A stretch of DNA of 58,043 nucleotides from Desulfobacteraceae bacterium 4572_130 (GCA_002084425.1 NBLN01000015.1:1-58043); one strand, 5' to 3'; shown: positions 1-10,053, numbered from the stretch's first letter. The notes: generated by a model not told the origin, from the sequence alone. Made by a program: numbers and translations.

Positions 1-432
1 ATTATCACTTGCTGAAGGTTTGTTAAGCTCAATATATTTTTTTTCCACTGGAGGAATAAAACTTTCATTTTCCTTTAATTTATTAAGATCAAATTCTTTT
101 ATTTTTGTAGAGTAACGAGAACTTGGTTTAAGATTAAGTATTTTTGTATCAATTTCAGATTCTATTGGAATTCTAACAACAAGATCAGATTTTATTTTTG
201 ATTTGCAGGCAAGATAATATCCTTTTTTTATATCTTCATCACTAAGATATTCAGATATTCCTTCTTGTATCTCACCTTTTTCAAGCAAAATTCGACATTT
301 TCCACACACTCCTTCCCCACCGCAGGATGCATTTATATGAACACCTGCTTCCATTGCTGTTCTAATAAGACTTGCTCCATCTTCAACTTGTATTTCTTTA
401 TTATATGGTTTAAAAATAATTTTATGTTTCAT
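1..432 (-). CDS. 2Fe-2S ferredoxin-domain protein, corrinoid-activator (RACo/DUF4445) type, C-terminus cut by window edge
   Basis: Only the first 144 residues are in the window; the frame stays open to base 1. Residues 1-80 form a plant-type 2Fe-2S ferredoxin domain with Cys37, Cys43, Cys46 and Cys76 (CX5CX2C then a distal Cys). The following Lys/Pro/Ser-rich linker is typical of the larger proteins in which this ferredoxin domain precedes an ASKHA-type DUF4445 domain that reductively reactivates corrinoid methyl-transfer proteins. That continuation is inferred, since the domain itself lies outside the window. An AGGAG lies about 12 nt before the ATG. The gene is divergent from glnE, with about 200 bp of AT-rich DNA between them. 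A simple ferredoxin is the alternative, but the linker argues against it. Confidence 0.75.
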   Translation of the reverse strand, partial: MKHKIIFKPYNKEIQVEDGASLIRTAMEAGVHINASCGGEGVCGKCRILLEKGEIQEGISEYLSDEDIKKGYYLACKSKIKSDLVVRIPIESEIDTKILNLKPSSRYSTKIKEFDLNKLKENESFIPPVEKKYIELNKPSASDN

Positions 433-639
433 TTTTCTGATATCTCCTGTTTTTTTTGTAAGAATATTTTAATATATAACGACCATATTTTTTTTTAACA
501 AGTGAAACTAGAAATATAAATTAATCAAATGTATATGATTTTTTTATATGTTTATCTTATAATAGAATTTAATAAGATTTTGAAAAAATATAGAATAATT
601 TAGTTTAGTTTTTTGAAAAAAGTTATCAAGGTATTAATT

Positions 640-3525
640 ATGAAATTATCAAAACTTTCTCCAGACCTTAAAAAAGAATTAAATATTAGAAAACAAAGAT
701 TTGCAGAATCTATTAAAAAAAAAGGTTTAGAATTTTTTTGTGAAAATAATTTTAAAAATGATTTTGCAAGTGTTTTACTTTTTAGTGAGTTTATTAGTTC
801 AAGTATAACAAAAAATCCTGAAATACTTATAGAGCTTATTAAATCAAAAGATTTAACAAAATCTTATCAAGAAAAAAATGAATATGAAAAAAAGTTTAAA
901 AAAAATCTTTTAAAAACTTCATCAAAACAAGAATTAAAAAATATTTTATGTACAGTAAAATTGCGGGAAATGATTAGAATTGCCTGGCGGGATTTAACTT
1001 TTAAAGCACCTCTTGAAGAAACATTAAAAGATTTGTCTAATCTTGCTGAAGTTTGTGTTAATACAGGTATTTCATTTCTCTATGATAAATTATGCACTGT
1101 TTATGGAACCCCATTTAGTAAAAATGGGGAAAAACAAAAAATAATAGTCCTTGGCATGGGTAAGCTTGGAGCAAGGGAACTTAATTTTTCCTCTGATGTT
1201 GATTTGATCTTTGTATATCCTAAGGAGGGAAAAACAAAAGGTCAGGGAAAGAGTATTTTAAATCAGGAATTTTTCACAAAATTATGTATAAATTTTTTAA
1301 AATTATTTGATTCAACTGGAAATACTATAAATTTATTTCGTCTTGACATAAGACTTAGACCCTTTGGGGAAAATGGTCCCCTTATAATGAATTCCAGTGC
1401 TATGAAAGAATATTATCAAACACATGGAAGGGAATGGGAACGATATGCTTTAATAAAAGCAAGACCTGTTGCAGGTGATATTAAGGAAGGATACAAACTT
1501 CTTAAAATTTTAAATCCTTTTATATATTGCAGGTATTTTGATTATGGTACCTTTGCTTCCTTTAGAGAAATGAAAAAAAAAATATCTTTACAAGTAAAAA
1601 AGAAAAAATTTAAAAATAATATTAAACATGGAACTGGAGGTATTAGAGAAATTGAGTTTTTGGGTCAAATTTTTCAAATGTTAAGAGGTGGTGTTGAACC
1701 CGAACTTCAGGAATTAAAAATCCTTAAGGTCCTTGATATCCTTAGAAAACGCGGAGACATTACCAGAAAAGCAAATCGAGCTCTTAAAAAAGCATATATA
1801 TTTTTAAGAATGACAGAAAACAGGCTTCAAGAATATGCTGATCTTCAAACACATGACCTTCCTCAAAAATATCATGATAAATTAAGGCTTGCTCTTTCCA
1901 TGAATTTTGATACATGGGATAATTTCTTTGCTGAACTTAACAAACATACTGAAAAAGTTCATCAATGTTTTAATTCCCTGTTTGTTTTTCAAAAAAAAGA
2001 AATTCAAACTGATGAAATCAATAATTTAAAATATTTATGGAAACATATAAATGATTTACATGATGTTAATACTGTAAATACTATTTCAGAATTTAAAAAT
2101 CCTGATAAGATTATCAGGCTGTTAAGAATTCTTAAACACCACAGAAATACAGAAAAACTTACTATCAAAGGTAGAAATCTCCTTAATGAACTTGTTCCAA
2201 TAATTATAAAAAATGCAAGCAAACAAAAAAATAGCGAAATTGTTTTAACAAGGCTGATAGATCTTGTTATAACTATAGAAAGAAGAACCTGTTACCTTTC
2301 TCTTTTTCTGGAAAAACCTAAAGTAGTTGAAACACTTGCAAAGCTTGCTCAAAAAAGTTCCTGGATAATATCTTTTCTTTCCAACCATCCTACTTTACTT
2401 GACCAACTTCTTGATAAAAAAATACTTTATATATCTTCTGATAAATATCTTTTAAAAAAAGAACTTAATAGAAGAATGGCACAAATACCAGAATCAGATT
2501 TTGAATTTCAACTTGAAGAATTATGCGTGTTTAAGCAGATTCATACTTTGCATGTTGCTGTTGCAGATATAAGCCAGAATTATCCTTTAATGCGAGTTAG
2601 CGACTGTCTTACTTATATTGCTGAAACTATTTTAAATAAGGTTGTTGAAATAGTATGGAATAAACTTGCAGAAAAATATGGAAGTCCAACTTCTTCTAAA
2701 TCCTATGATGCAGAAACTTGTGGGTTTGCTGCAATAGCCTATGGAAAACTTGGAGGCATTGAACTTGGATATAATTCAGATATGGATTTAGTATTTATTC
2801 ATGCTGGTAGTTCAGGCCAAACTAAACAAGGAAAGAAAAATATTAAAAAAAGTGATTTTTACACTCTTCTTGGACAAAGAATAATAACTGCTCTTACTAT
2901 GCATACTTCTGCTGGAACACTTTATAAGACAGACATGAGACTTAGACCAAGTGGAAGATCAGGAATGATTGTAAGCCATATTAATGCTTTTAAAGAATAT
3001 ATTACAAAACAAGCATGGACATGGGAACACCAGGCAATTGTAAGGGCAAGACCTATAAATGGAGATAAAAATCTTCAAAATAGTTTTAATAAGATAAGAA
3101 AAAAAATTTTAATGTTAAAACGAGATGATAAGATTTTAAAAAAAGAAGTCAGGCTTATGAGGAAACGCATAAGAGAAGAACACTTAAAACCAGAAAAAAA
3201 AATGTTTGATTTAAAACAAGGGGAAGGAGGTATTATAGATATTGAGTTTCTTGTGCAGTATCTTGTTTTGAAAGAAAGTCATTATTATCCTGTTCTTACA
3301 ACATGGACAGATAATGTACGACTTATTGAAACTCTTGCAAAAAAAGATATTTTATCACAAAAACATGCTAAATACTTAAAAAAAAGTTATCTTCTTCTAA
3401 GAAAATCTCTTCATTTACTCAATCTTAAGGAAAAAAGAGCAAAAGTTTCCCTTAATGATTTTTTTGAAACAAGTAAAAAAATATATTTAATATATAAAGA
3501 AAATCTATATAATACTAAAATATAA
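640..3525 (+). CDS. glnE: Glutamine synthetase adenylyltransferase / deadenylase
   Basis: A 961-residue protein of the usual GlnE length (about 950). It adenylylates and deadenylylates glutamine synthetase in response to PII and glutamine, controlling ammonium assimilation. Two nucleotidyltransferase domains are visible, each with a G-K-L-G segment followed by an SDxD metal motif: SSDVDL (Asp186/Asp188) in the N-terminal deadenylase half and NSDMDL (Asp714/Asp716) in the C-terminal adenylylase half. Both catalytic pairs are intact. The frame is open upstream to a TTG at 613, but ATG 640 with AAGG upstream gives the conventional N-terminus. It is transcribed alone; the next gene starts 277 bp downstream after a family A repeat. 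Confidence 0.95.
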   Translation: MKLSKLSPDLKKELNIRKQRFAESIKKKGLEFFCENNFKNDFASVLLFSEFISSSITKNPEILIELIKSKDLTKSYQEKNEYEKKFKKNLLKTSSKQELKNILCTVKLREMIRIAWRDLTFKAPLEETLKDLSNLAEVCVNTGISFLYDKLCTVYGTPFSKNGEKQKIIVLGMGKLGARELNFSSDVDLIFVYPKEGKTKGQGKSILNQEFFTKLCINFLKLFDSTGNTINLFRLDIRLRPFGENGPLIMNSSAMKEYYQTHGREWERYALIKARPVAGDIKEGYKLLKILNPFIYCRYFDYGTFASFREMKKKISLQVKKKKFKNNIKHGTGGIREIEFLGQIFQMLRGGVEPELQELKILKVLDILRKRGDITRKANRALKKAYIFLRMTENRLQEYADLQTHDLPQKYHDKLRLALSMNFDTWDNFFAELNKHTEKVHQCFNSLFVFQKKEIQTDEINNLKYLWKHINDLHDVNTVNTISEFKNPDKIIRLLRILKHHRNTEKLTIKGRNLLNELVPIIIKNASKQKNSEIVLTRLIDLVITIERRTCYLSLFLEKPKVVETLAKLAQKSSWIISFLSNHPTLLDQLLDKKILYISSDKYLLKKELNRRMAQIPESDFEFQLEELCVFKQIHTLHVAVADISQNYPLMRVSDCLTYIAETILNKVVEIVWNKLAEKYGSPTSSKSYDAETCGFAAIAYGKLGGIELGYNSDMDLVFIHAGSSGQTKQGKKNIKKSDFYTLLGQRIITALTMHTSAGTLYKTDMRLRPSGRSGMIVSHINAFKEYITKQAWTWEHQAIVRARPINGDKNLQNSFNKIRKKILMLKRDDKILKKEVRLMRKRIREEHLKPEKKMFDLKQGEGGIIDIEFLVQYLVLKESHYYPVLTTWTDNVRLIETLAKKDILSQKHAKYLKKSYLLLRKSLHLLNLKEKRAKVSLNDFFETSKKIYLIYKENLYNTKI

Positions 3526-3693
3526 ATTTAATGGGAGTTCTTAAACTATTAGAAAATCAAAAATAAAATATTTTTGGTACAACATATAGCTATTACTTGA
3601 CCACAACATAGCATATATTGTATTTTACCTAAATAATTTTGTATTTCATATAAAAACAAATAAAAAATTACATCGCCATCAATTATATTTATA

Positions 3694-3789
3694 ATAACTG
3701 TCCTAAGGCAGATCTAATTTTTAATTTCTGATCTGCCTCAGAACGAAACATGAAAGAATATTAAGTAATTATAAATTCTTTCATATAAA
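3694..3789 (+). repeat. Family A dispersed repeat, copy A1
   Basis: The best-preserved copy of the two-hairpin repeat. The first hairpin is AGGCAGATC/GATCTGCCT (3706-3738). The second is ATGAAAGAAT/ATTCTTTCAT (about 3750-3785), followed by ATAAA. It ends directly at the Shine-Dalgarno of the acyl-CoA synthetase gene, so it would form the 5' leader of that mRNA. Confidence 0.85.
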
Positions 3790-3802
3790 AGGAGAAAAAA
3801 TA

Positions 3803-5530
3803 ATGAATGCACCAAAATGGGAAACCCCTTTCTGGCCCAAAGGCGTTGCACGCAAAGTTCCTGATTATAACTTTCCTGTGTTTGAACTTTTAGATAATTC
3901 TGCTAGAAATTATCCAGAAAATATATTTACAATATTTAATGGTGCGACAAAAACATATGCTAAAGTTAAAGACACAGCAGATAGAATTGCAAATTTTCTG
4001 GCTGAAAAAGGCATAAAAAAAGGAGACAAAGTTGCAATTTTTCTCCCTAATCTTCCCCATTTTCCTGAAATTCTTTTTGGTATTTTAAAAACAGGTGCTA
4101 TCTGCGTAAACTGTAATCCCATTTATACTCAAGCCGAGTTAAATTATCAGTTAAATAACTCAGAAGCGAAAATGGTTTTTTGCATGGATCACCCAGTTTT
4201 TTATTCCAACACTGTTGAGGCTGTTAAAAACACAGATGTTAAAGATGTTATTATTTGTAATATTAAATCCTATCTTCCAAAAATTAAGGGATTTCTAGGT
4301 AGCCTTCTTGGTAAAATACCAAAAGCTGAAAAACATGAACCAGGCCATTATATGTATGATGAAATTGTTGCATCAGCTGCTCCCAGTCCTCCAAAAGTTG
4401 AAATTGATCCTGAAAATGATACAGCAATCATGCTTTATACAGGCGGAACAACAGGAGTACCAAAGGGTGCTGAACTTACACATACAAATTTTATATATAA
4501 CATTATGGCTTTAGATGAGTTTGGAAGATATCGCCATGAACCAGGGGCAGAACTTGAAAAAACTCGACCCGGGGGATTTCATACTTATCTTGGTATACTT
4601 CCATGGTACCATAGTTTTGGTATTAGTGTGGCATTATTATCTTCTGCACTTACTGCAAGTAAACTTATTTGTATTCCAGATCCAAGGGCAGGAAACCCAC
4701 CATTTACTGAAGTACTTAAATGTATTCAAAAATACAAACCAACAATTATGCCTGCTGTCCCAGCAATATTTATAGCTTTTACAAACCATGCCAATATTAA
4801 TAAATATGATCTTACATCTTTACTGGGATGCTTTTCAGGAGGAGCTCCTTTGCCTCCTGAAGTATGCAGACAATTTGAAAAAGCAACAGGAGCAATTATA
4901 TTTGAGGGTTATGGTTTAACAGAAACCAGTCCTGTGGTTAGTGCAAATCCTACAACCAGAGAACAAAGGAAAATTGGAACAATAGGTTTTCCAATGCCTG
5001 AAACAGATATAAAAATTATGGATATTGATACTAGTACAAAGGAAATGGAAAAAGGTGAAGATGGTGAAATCGCAATATGCGGACCTCAAGTTATGAAGGG
5101 ATATTGGAAAAGACCAGATGCTAATGATGAAGTTTTTAGAACAATAGATAACAGACGATATTTTCTTACAGGGGACATAGGCCATATTGATAAAAATGGA
5201 TATATTACTATAACAGATAGAAAAAAAGATATGATTCTTGTTGGTGGTTTTAATGTTTATCCAAGAGAAGTTGAAGATATTATATACACAAATTCAAAAG
5301 TAGAACTTGTTGCAGTTGTTGGTGTTCCAGATCAAAAAAGTGGGGAAAAAGTAAAAGCATTTATAAAATTAAAAGCTGGAGAAACTATAACAGAAAAAGA
5401 CATAGAAAAATTTTGCAAAGATAATATGGCAGCATATAAAAGACCAAGAATAATAGAATTTAGAGATGAAATTCCTGTATCAAATGTAGGAAAGGTATTA
5501 AGAAGAGTTTTAAGGGATGAACAAGCCTAG
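3803..5530 (+). CDS. Long-chain fatty-acid-CoA ligase (AMP-forming)
   Basis: A 575-residue ANL-superfamily enzyme that activates a carboxylic acid to its CoA thioester via an acyl-AMP. The P-loop-like A3 motif YTGGTTGVPKG starts near residue 212. The A5 motif GYGLTETSP, the ribose-binding TGDIGHID and the C-terminal GKVLRR with the catalytic lysine are all present. The WYHSFG segment and overall length match long-chain FadD-like ligases rather than acetyl-CoA synthetases; the true substrate (fatty or aromatic acid) cannot be read from the sequence. AAAGGAG lies 9 nt before the ATG. A family A repeat forms its leader and a bidirectional terminator follows. Confidence 0.9.
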   Translation: MNAPKWETPFWPKGVARKVPDYNFPVFELLDNSARNYPENIFTIFNGATKTYAKVKDTADRIANFLAEKGIKKGDKVAIFLPNLPHFPEILFGILKTGAICVNCNPIYTQAELNYQLNNSEAKMVFCMDHPVFYSNTVEAVKNTDVKDVIICNIKSYLPKIKGFLGSLLGKIPKAEKHEPGHYMYDEIVASAAPSPPKVEIDPENDTAIMLYTGGTTGVPKGAELTHTNFIYNIMALDEFGRYRHEPGAELEKTRPGGFHTYLGILPWYHSFGISVALLSSALTASKLICIPDPRAGNPPFTEVLKCIQKYKPTIMPAVPAIFIAFTNHANINKYDLTSLLGCFSGGAPLPPEVCRQFEKATGAIIFEGYGLTETSPVVSANPTTREQRKIGTIGFPMPETDIKIMDIDTSTKEMEKGEDGEIAICGPQVMKGYWKRPDANDEVFRTIDNRRYFLTGDIGHIDKNGYITITDRKKDMILVGGFNVYPREVEDIIYTNSKVELVAVVGVPDQKSGEKVKAFIKLKAGETITEKDIEKFCKDNMAAYKRPRIIEFRDEIPVSNVGKVLRRVLRDEQA

Positions 5531-5595
5531 TATTTTTAAAGTGAAATTTTTGAAATAAAATTTTATTTTTTTATTTGGTGATATTATTAAACAAA

Positions 5596-5637
5596 AAAAT
5601 CCCTTGTTAGATTTTTTTTCTAGCAAGGGATTTTTTA
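5596..5637. terminator. Bidirectional intrinsic terminator
   Basis: The inverted repeat AATCCCTTG(T)TAGA / TCTAGCAAGGGATT encloses a T-rich loop, with A-rich and T-rich flanks on the two sides. It lies between the convergent acyl-CoA ligase gene (+) and glutamate-synthase-like gene (-), so it can terminate both. Confidence 0.85.
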
Positions 5638-5659
5638 TTGTTTAAACTATGCTAATATT

Positions 5660-7312
5660 TTAGGAATTTAATATTTTTTTAGCACTTTCATCATTTACAT
5701 CAGAAACATGAGGAATACCTGTCTCATTGGCAGTTTCCCTGTTACCTGAAAAAATTTCATTTCTTGTTATTTGTTTCAATGAAAATTTTCTTGCACCAGC
5801 CATAAGTTGTTGTAAACCACATGCAAGTTTATCAGCAAGGGTCCAAAAAGCAATAGCACCATAAGGAATATTTTTCATTTCATCTTTACCAATTTTCTTT
5901 TCCAGATCATGGTACCCTGCAAAAATCTCATTTGCAGTTTTTCCAACCTGAAGAACTGTTCTTGGTAATTCATTCCAGTTACCATTTACCTCTGCCCGTT
6001 GTTCAGGATTTATAGCACCTTGAATATTTGCTCCAAGGAATCCAGGAATCATAATTCCTCTGCCCATGCAGATAAGTTTTGTATAGGGAGCACCTAATGC
6101 AAGTGCTTTAAAAATATGACTTTCCAGAGCAAAACCACCTGCAAAAGACATATCAACAACCTTTTTTCCTTTTGCAGACAAAAGTTCCGCATATTCATGG
6201 GCTTTGGAATGAAGGTTTATGGAGGGAACACCCCAATTCTGCATCATATTCCATGGGCTCATTCCAGTACCACCCCCAGAACCATCAATTGTTAAAAGAT
6301 CAAGGTCAGCATCTGTTGCAAATTTTATTGCCATTGCAAGTTCTTCCATTCCATAGGAACCAGTTTTTAAAGTAACCTTATTAAATCCAATTTTTCTAAG
6401 ATATTCAACGCTCTGCATAAAGTCTTCCTGTACTTGGTCAACAGAACTAAGATTAGTTCCTCCCAAACGGCTGTGGCGGGCAAAGGATTTAATTGCTCCT
6501 TCCTCAAAGGCTTTTTGTACTTCAGGTATTAGTGGATCCGGATCTACAATATATCCACGTTTTTTAAGGAATAAAGCATAATCAAGACTTCTTACCTGAA
6601 TTTCTCCACCAATATTTTTTGCTCCCTGACCCCATTTTAATTCAATAATGCACTTGTCGCCATATTTATCAACAACATACTCAGCAACGCCATTTTTTGT
6701 ATCTTCAACATTAAGCTGAACAATAATTGCACCATAATCATCATGATATTTTAAATATGTATCAATTCTGCGGTCAAGTTCTGGAGCAGATTCAATTTTA
6801 TTTTTTTTAGTTTTACTAAAATTTATTTGAGATTTACGATCAACTCCAACAACATTTTCACCTATAACAACAGGAATACCAACAAGAGCACCACCTATGG
6901 CAAAGGCATCCCAATATTTTTCAGCAATAAATGTTGAACCAAAAGCACCTGTCATTAAAGGCATGCGAATTTTAGTTTTTTCTTTTTTACCAAATTCAGT
7001 TTCCAGATTTACATTGGGAAAAATGCAATCATCTGGACTATCAGTCATATTATCTGAAATTCCATGGGATCCATAAGCATAACCCTGAATTCTCAATGAA
7101 TTATAAGAAACTCCTATATGTGAGGTATTATTTGCCCCTGCTGTTACCAACCCAAAGCTTCTTGGATATAAAAGTTTACGACCTACCATACTTGAAAGCC
7201 ATGTTTCACATTTACCCTTACAATCAGCACGACAAAGCGTACAAAGTCCGGATTCAGCGGCATCACCGCGGTTAACTGTTCCAAGAGCATCATTTGTTTT
7301 TGGAAATTTCAT
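5660..7312 (-). CDS. FMN-binding glutamate synthase family protein
   Basis: A 550-residue protein corresponding to the FMN-binding TIM-barrel domain of the glutamate synthase large subunit without the glutaminase domain. The phosphate/flavin-binding segment GSGGGTGMSP lies near residue 345. Near the N-terminus Cys24, Cys27, Cys31 and Cys35 form a tight cluster that could hold an iron-sulfur centre. Such stand-alone archaeal-type GltB proteins are common in anaerobes; some take part in glutamate synthesis, and others have unproven roles in C1 or methylamine-related metabolism. ATG is supported by AGGAG upstream. It is convergent with the upstream acyl-CoA ligase gene across a terminator. Confidence 0.88.
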   Translation of the reverse strand: MKFPKTNDALGTVNRGDAAESGLCTLCRADCKGKCETWLSSMVGRKLLYPRSFGLVTAGANNTSHIGVSYNSLRIQGYAYGSHGISDNMTDSPDDCIFPNVNLETEFGKKEKTKIRMPLMTGAFGSTFIAEKYWDAFAIGGALVGIPVVIGENVVGVDRKSQINFSKTKKNKIESAPELDRRIDTYLKYHDDYGAIIVQLNVEDTKNGVAEYVVDKYGDKCIIELKWGQGAKNIGGEIQVRSLDYALFLKKRGYIVDPDPLIPEVQKAFEEGAIKSFARHSRLGGTNLSSVDQVQEDFMQSVEYLRKIGFNKVTLKTGSYGMEELAMAIKFATDADLDLLTIDGSGGGTGMSPWNMMQNWGVPSINLHSKAHEYAELLSAKGKKVVDMSFAGGFALESHIFKALALGAPYTKLICMGRGIMIPGFLGANIQGAINPEQRAEVNGNWNELPRTVLQVGKTANEIFAGYHDLEKKIGKDEMKNIPYGAIAFWTLADKLACGLQQLMAGARKFSLKQITRNEIFSGNRETANETGIPHVSDVNDESAKKILNS

Positions 7313-7923
7313 CTTACATTCTCCTTAATCTTAAGAGGTTTAATTATGTCTTGGTGGCGTTGTGATTTTTTTTGATTTACTTTATTATTACGCTGGTATT
7401 TTTCAAGACTTTAACATGACACACCACATGCCTATGGCTTGTAAAATAGACATTATAAATAAATAAAGCTCGCAACAATGCCATCTTTTCGCTGAATTAA
7501 CTTTTTGCAAAATTATAAGAACAAACAAAAGGAATATTGCAGAAGATATTTAGCTAGACATTACTATCATTATGCCCGCCTATACACTTACATATTTTAA
7601 CATTAAGAAATCTTTGCACAAACGCACTTTTTTATAAAAATACTTTAAAAATATAACAATTTCTCTAATATTAGATATACAACAAGCAAACATTAAACAG
7701 TAAAACATATTATTATAAATTTTACAAATAAAAAAAATATTTACAGCTATATATAGCTTCATGAAGAGCAAACACAAATTAATTCAAAAACGAAGGTTAA
7801 TGCAATTAGACCTATATATTATAATTTTTACAAACCTGTAATTGTATTCTATCAAACAGATATGCCTATTTGCTAGTCTGTGTCGGTTGGATTGAATGCA
7901 ATGAAACTCTAGGGTATTATAAT
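7313..7923. other. Long intergenic region without a supported gene
   Basis: This is 611 bp of AT-rich DNA between two minus-strand genes. The only open frames are short and compositionally biased, with no recognisable protein. It holds family C copy C1 and a B-like fragment (TTTTTCAAGACTTT at about 7397). No RNA gene was recognised. Confidence 0.6.
7612..7665 (+). repeat. Family C dispersed repeat, copy C1 (partial)
   Basis: The stretch CACAAACGCACTTTTTTATA followed by AAAATACTTTAAAAA matches almost exactly the start of copy C2 at 8460. The remainder of the family is not preserved here. Confidence 0.7.
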
Positions 7924-8412
7924 TTATTTTATAAAATTTATTTCAATAAAATCTGCAACATTTTTAATATCATTTAAACCAAACACTGGGACATTTATTT
8001 TATGGTAAGAATCAGTAACAAAAGCTACGAGACTTTTATCATTTATATATAAAGGTTTATGTTTGGAATTTTTTCTGAATATTTCAATTTTTGGCATTTT
8101 CTCTTTTTTAAAACCTTCGGTAATAATCAAATCCATATCTAAAAGATATTTTCTTATTTTTTTCAGGGATTCATATTTTTCATCCTTTACCATAGCGATT
8201 TTTTCAGATGACACAACAAATGTTGCACTGGCTCCTGCATTTTTATGGCGCCAGGAGTCTTTATATTTTTTATCAAATTCAAATTTGGAATGAGTATGTT
8301 TTACAATTCCAAGTTTGTATCCCCGTTTTTTTAGTTCAGGAATAAGTTTTTCAAGAAATGTTGTTTTTCCTGATTTTGATTTTCCAACAATGGAAATAAT
8401 ATTAGGTTTCAT
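7924..8412 (-). CDS. mobB: Molybdopterin-guanine dinucleotide biosynthesis adapter protein MobB
   Basis: A 162-residue P-loop GTPase. The Walker A motif GKSKSGKTT covers residues 10-18, and KHTHSKFEFD and ITEGFKKE follow at the positions typical of MobB. MobB assists MobA in converting molybdopterin to the guanine dinucleotide cofactor used by formate dehydrogenases and related enzymes. Length is normal (about 165). AAGGTGG upstream of the ATG is a good ribosome-binding site. It is single, with repeats on both sides, and no other molybdenum-cofactor gene lies in the window. Confidence 0.92.
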   Translation of the reverse strand: MKPNIISIVGKSKSGKTTFLEKLIPELKKRGYKLGIVKHTHSKFEFDKKYKDSWRHKNAGASATFVVSSEKIAMVKDEKYESLKKIRKYLLDMDLIITEGFKKEKMPKIEIFRKNSKHKPLYINDKSLVAFVTDSYHKINVPVFGLNDIKNVADFIEINFIK

Positions 8413-8459
8413 ATACCCACCTTTTCCCTTGATAGGATGTATATATCTTAAAACATTTC

Positions 8460-8570
8460 CACAAACGCACTTTTTTATAAAAATACTTTAAAAACATACA
8501 ATTTTCTTTTTAATTTTTAATCTAAAAAATATTTGTAAATATCTATAAACAAAGCTTGCTCTCTTTGGTT
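8460..8570 (+). repeat. Family C dispersed repeat, copy C2
   Basis: It begins ACAAACGCACTTTTTTATAA and ends AGCTTGCTCTCTTT. It shares the head with C1. Its middle and end (AATTTTTAATCTAAAAAATA, CTTGCTCTCTTT) are shared with C3 at 25501. Confidence 0.8.
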
Positions 8571-8679
8571 AAAAAAAGCTTGAATATATCATGGCTACAT
8601 TAGATTAACAATATCACTATTTTATTACCTTAATTAAAGGAGAAATAGATTTATTTAACTATCAGGGTTGTACTCAATA

Positions 8680-8708
8680 TTGACAAAATATATTTAAAAA
8701 GAATATAT
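8680..8708 (+). promoter_or_regulatory. Candidate sigma-70 promoter for trxA
   Basis: A perfect TTGACA at 8680-8685 is followed by a 17-nt spacer and ATATAT (8703-8708; TATATT with an 18-nt spacer), about 45 nt before the trxA ATG. Because the DNA is very AT-rich, the -10 match alone is weak; the -35 and spacing are the support. Confidence 0.45.
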
Positions 8709-8752
8709 TCAAAAATATTTTTAATTTATATAAATACTAAAAGGAACAAAAC

Positions 8753-9082
8753 ATGACACAAAATATTATAGAAGAAATAGATGATGATTCTTTTGAAAAT
8801 AAAGTAATAAAATCTAATAAGCCTGTACTAGTTGATTTTTGGGCTCCATGGTGTGGCCCCTGTAAAGCTATTGCTCCAAATATTGCCGACCTTGCAAAAG
8901 TTTATAAAGATAAAATGAATTTTGTAAAAATTAATGTTGATGAGAATCCTGTTTCTCCAAGCAAATTCTCAATTACATCCATACCTACTCTTATATTTTT
9001 TAAAAGCGGGAAAAAGATAGACCAGATAATAGGGATGACACCCAAGCCAAAGCTTGAAGAAGCAATAAAGAAAAATATCTAG
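8753..9082 (+). CDS. trxA: Thioredoxin
   Basis: A 109-residue classic thioredoxin with the active site WCGPC (Cys34, Cys37) and the cis-proline segment TSIPTL. It is a cytoplasmic disulfide reductant, re-reduced by the TrxB encoded 48 bp downstream on the same strand. AAAGGA lies upstream of the ATG, and a candidate promoter sits about 45 nt upstream. Length is standard. Confidence 0.96.
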   Translation: MTQNIIEEIDDDSFENKVIKSNKPVLVDFWAPWCGPCKAIAPNIADLAKVYKDKMNFVKINVDENPVSPSKFSITSIPTLIFFKSGKKIDQIIGMTPKPKLEEAIKKNI

Positions 9083-9129
9083 ATTTAATGAACTTGTAAA
9101 AAATCAAAATTATAAAGTCGAATATTATT

Positions 9130-10053
9130 ATGCTGGAAACTGATTACGATCTTGTTATTATTGGTGCAGGACCTGCAGGGCTTACTGCTGGAATATATGC
9201 TGCAAGGGCAGGAATAAATGTTCTTCTCCTTGAAATGGCAGCCCCTGGAGGACAAATAATTGTATCAGATTTAATTGAAAATTATCCAGGATTTCCCAGG
9301 GGGTTAAGTGGTTTTGACCTTGGCAATAAAATGCTTAAACAAGCGGAAAATCTGGGGGTTAAAATTGAAACCAATCAAGTTGATTCCATTAAATCATTAG
9401 ATAATAAAAAAATAATTTATCTTAATGAAAAAACTATAACTTCCAAAACTGTAATAATTGCAACGGGCGCTTCTCCTAGAAAACTGCATATAGGCGAAGA
9501 AAAATTTATAGGGAAAGGGGTATCTTTTTGTGCCACGTGTGATGCTCCATTTTTTAAAGATAAAACTGTTGTTGCCGTTGGCGGAGGTGATACTGCTGTG
9601 CAGGAATCAATTTTTTTAACAAAATTTGCTAGAAAAGTTTATCTTGTTCATAGAAGAGATCAACTAAGAGCAACAAAAATACTTCAGGAACGAGCATTTA
9701 AAAATGATAAAATTGAATTTATTTTTGATTCTCTGGTTACAGGTATTGATGGTCTTTTTAATATAGAAAATATTAAAATTAAAAATATAAAAACAAATAA
9801 AGAAAAAAATATTCAAGCAAATGGCTGCTTTATATGGGTTGGGATTATGCCTAATACATTATTTGTTAAAGATTTTCTAGAACTTGATAAAAAAGGATTT
9901 ATAATTACAGATAAAAACATGAAAACATCTGTTCCAGGAGTTTTTGCCGCAGGTGATGTAAGAGATACGCCATTAAGACAAGTTTCAACGGCAATAGGAG
10001 ATGGTGCAATTGCAACTCAATCTGCTGAACATTTTATAATGGCTTTGATATGA
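9130..10053 (+). CDS. trxB: Thioredoxin reductase
   Basis: A 307-residue low-molecular-weight thioredoxin reductase. The FAD-binding GAGPAG covers residues 12-17, the redox-active CATC is Cys134/Cys137, and an NAD(P)-binding VGGGDTA follows. The C-terminal FAD motif AAGDVRD is present. It transfers NADPH electrons to TrxA, its operon partner. No clear Shine-Dalgarno precedes ATG 9130, but the N-terminus aligns with the family. A reverse-oriented family A repeat begins at its stop codon. Confidence 0.95.
   Translation: MLETDYDLVIIGAGPAGLTAGIYAARAGINVLLLEMAAPGGQIIVSDLIENYPGFPRGLSGFDLGNKMLKQAENLGVKIETNQVDSIKSLDNKKIIYLNEKTITSKTVIIATGASPRKLHIGEEKFIGKGVSFCATCDAPFFKDKTVVAVGGGDTAVQESIFLTKFARKVYLVHRRDQLRATKILQERAFKNDKIEFIFDSLVTGIDGLFNIENIKIKNIKTNKEKNIQANGCFIWVGIMPNTLFVKDFLELDKKGFIITDKNMKTSVPGVFAAGDVRDTPLRQVSTAIGDGAIATQSAEHFIMALI

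Noticed and set aside
265-498. 77-residue plus-strand ORF opposite the ferredoxin gene
   Set aside because: It is the antisense shadow of a well-supported 2Fe-2S domain gene.
2004-2222. Minus-strand ORF inside glnE and similar antisense frames elsewhere
   Set aside because: They lie opposite strongly conserved coding sequence and show no independent signal.
7580-7777. 65-residue ORF on the minus strand
   Set aside because: It overlaps family C sequence, has no ribosome-binding site, and its Phe/Ile/Tyr-rich translation is what AT-rich non-coding DNA gives.
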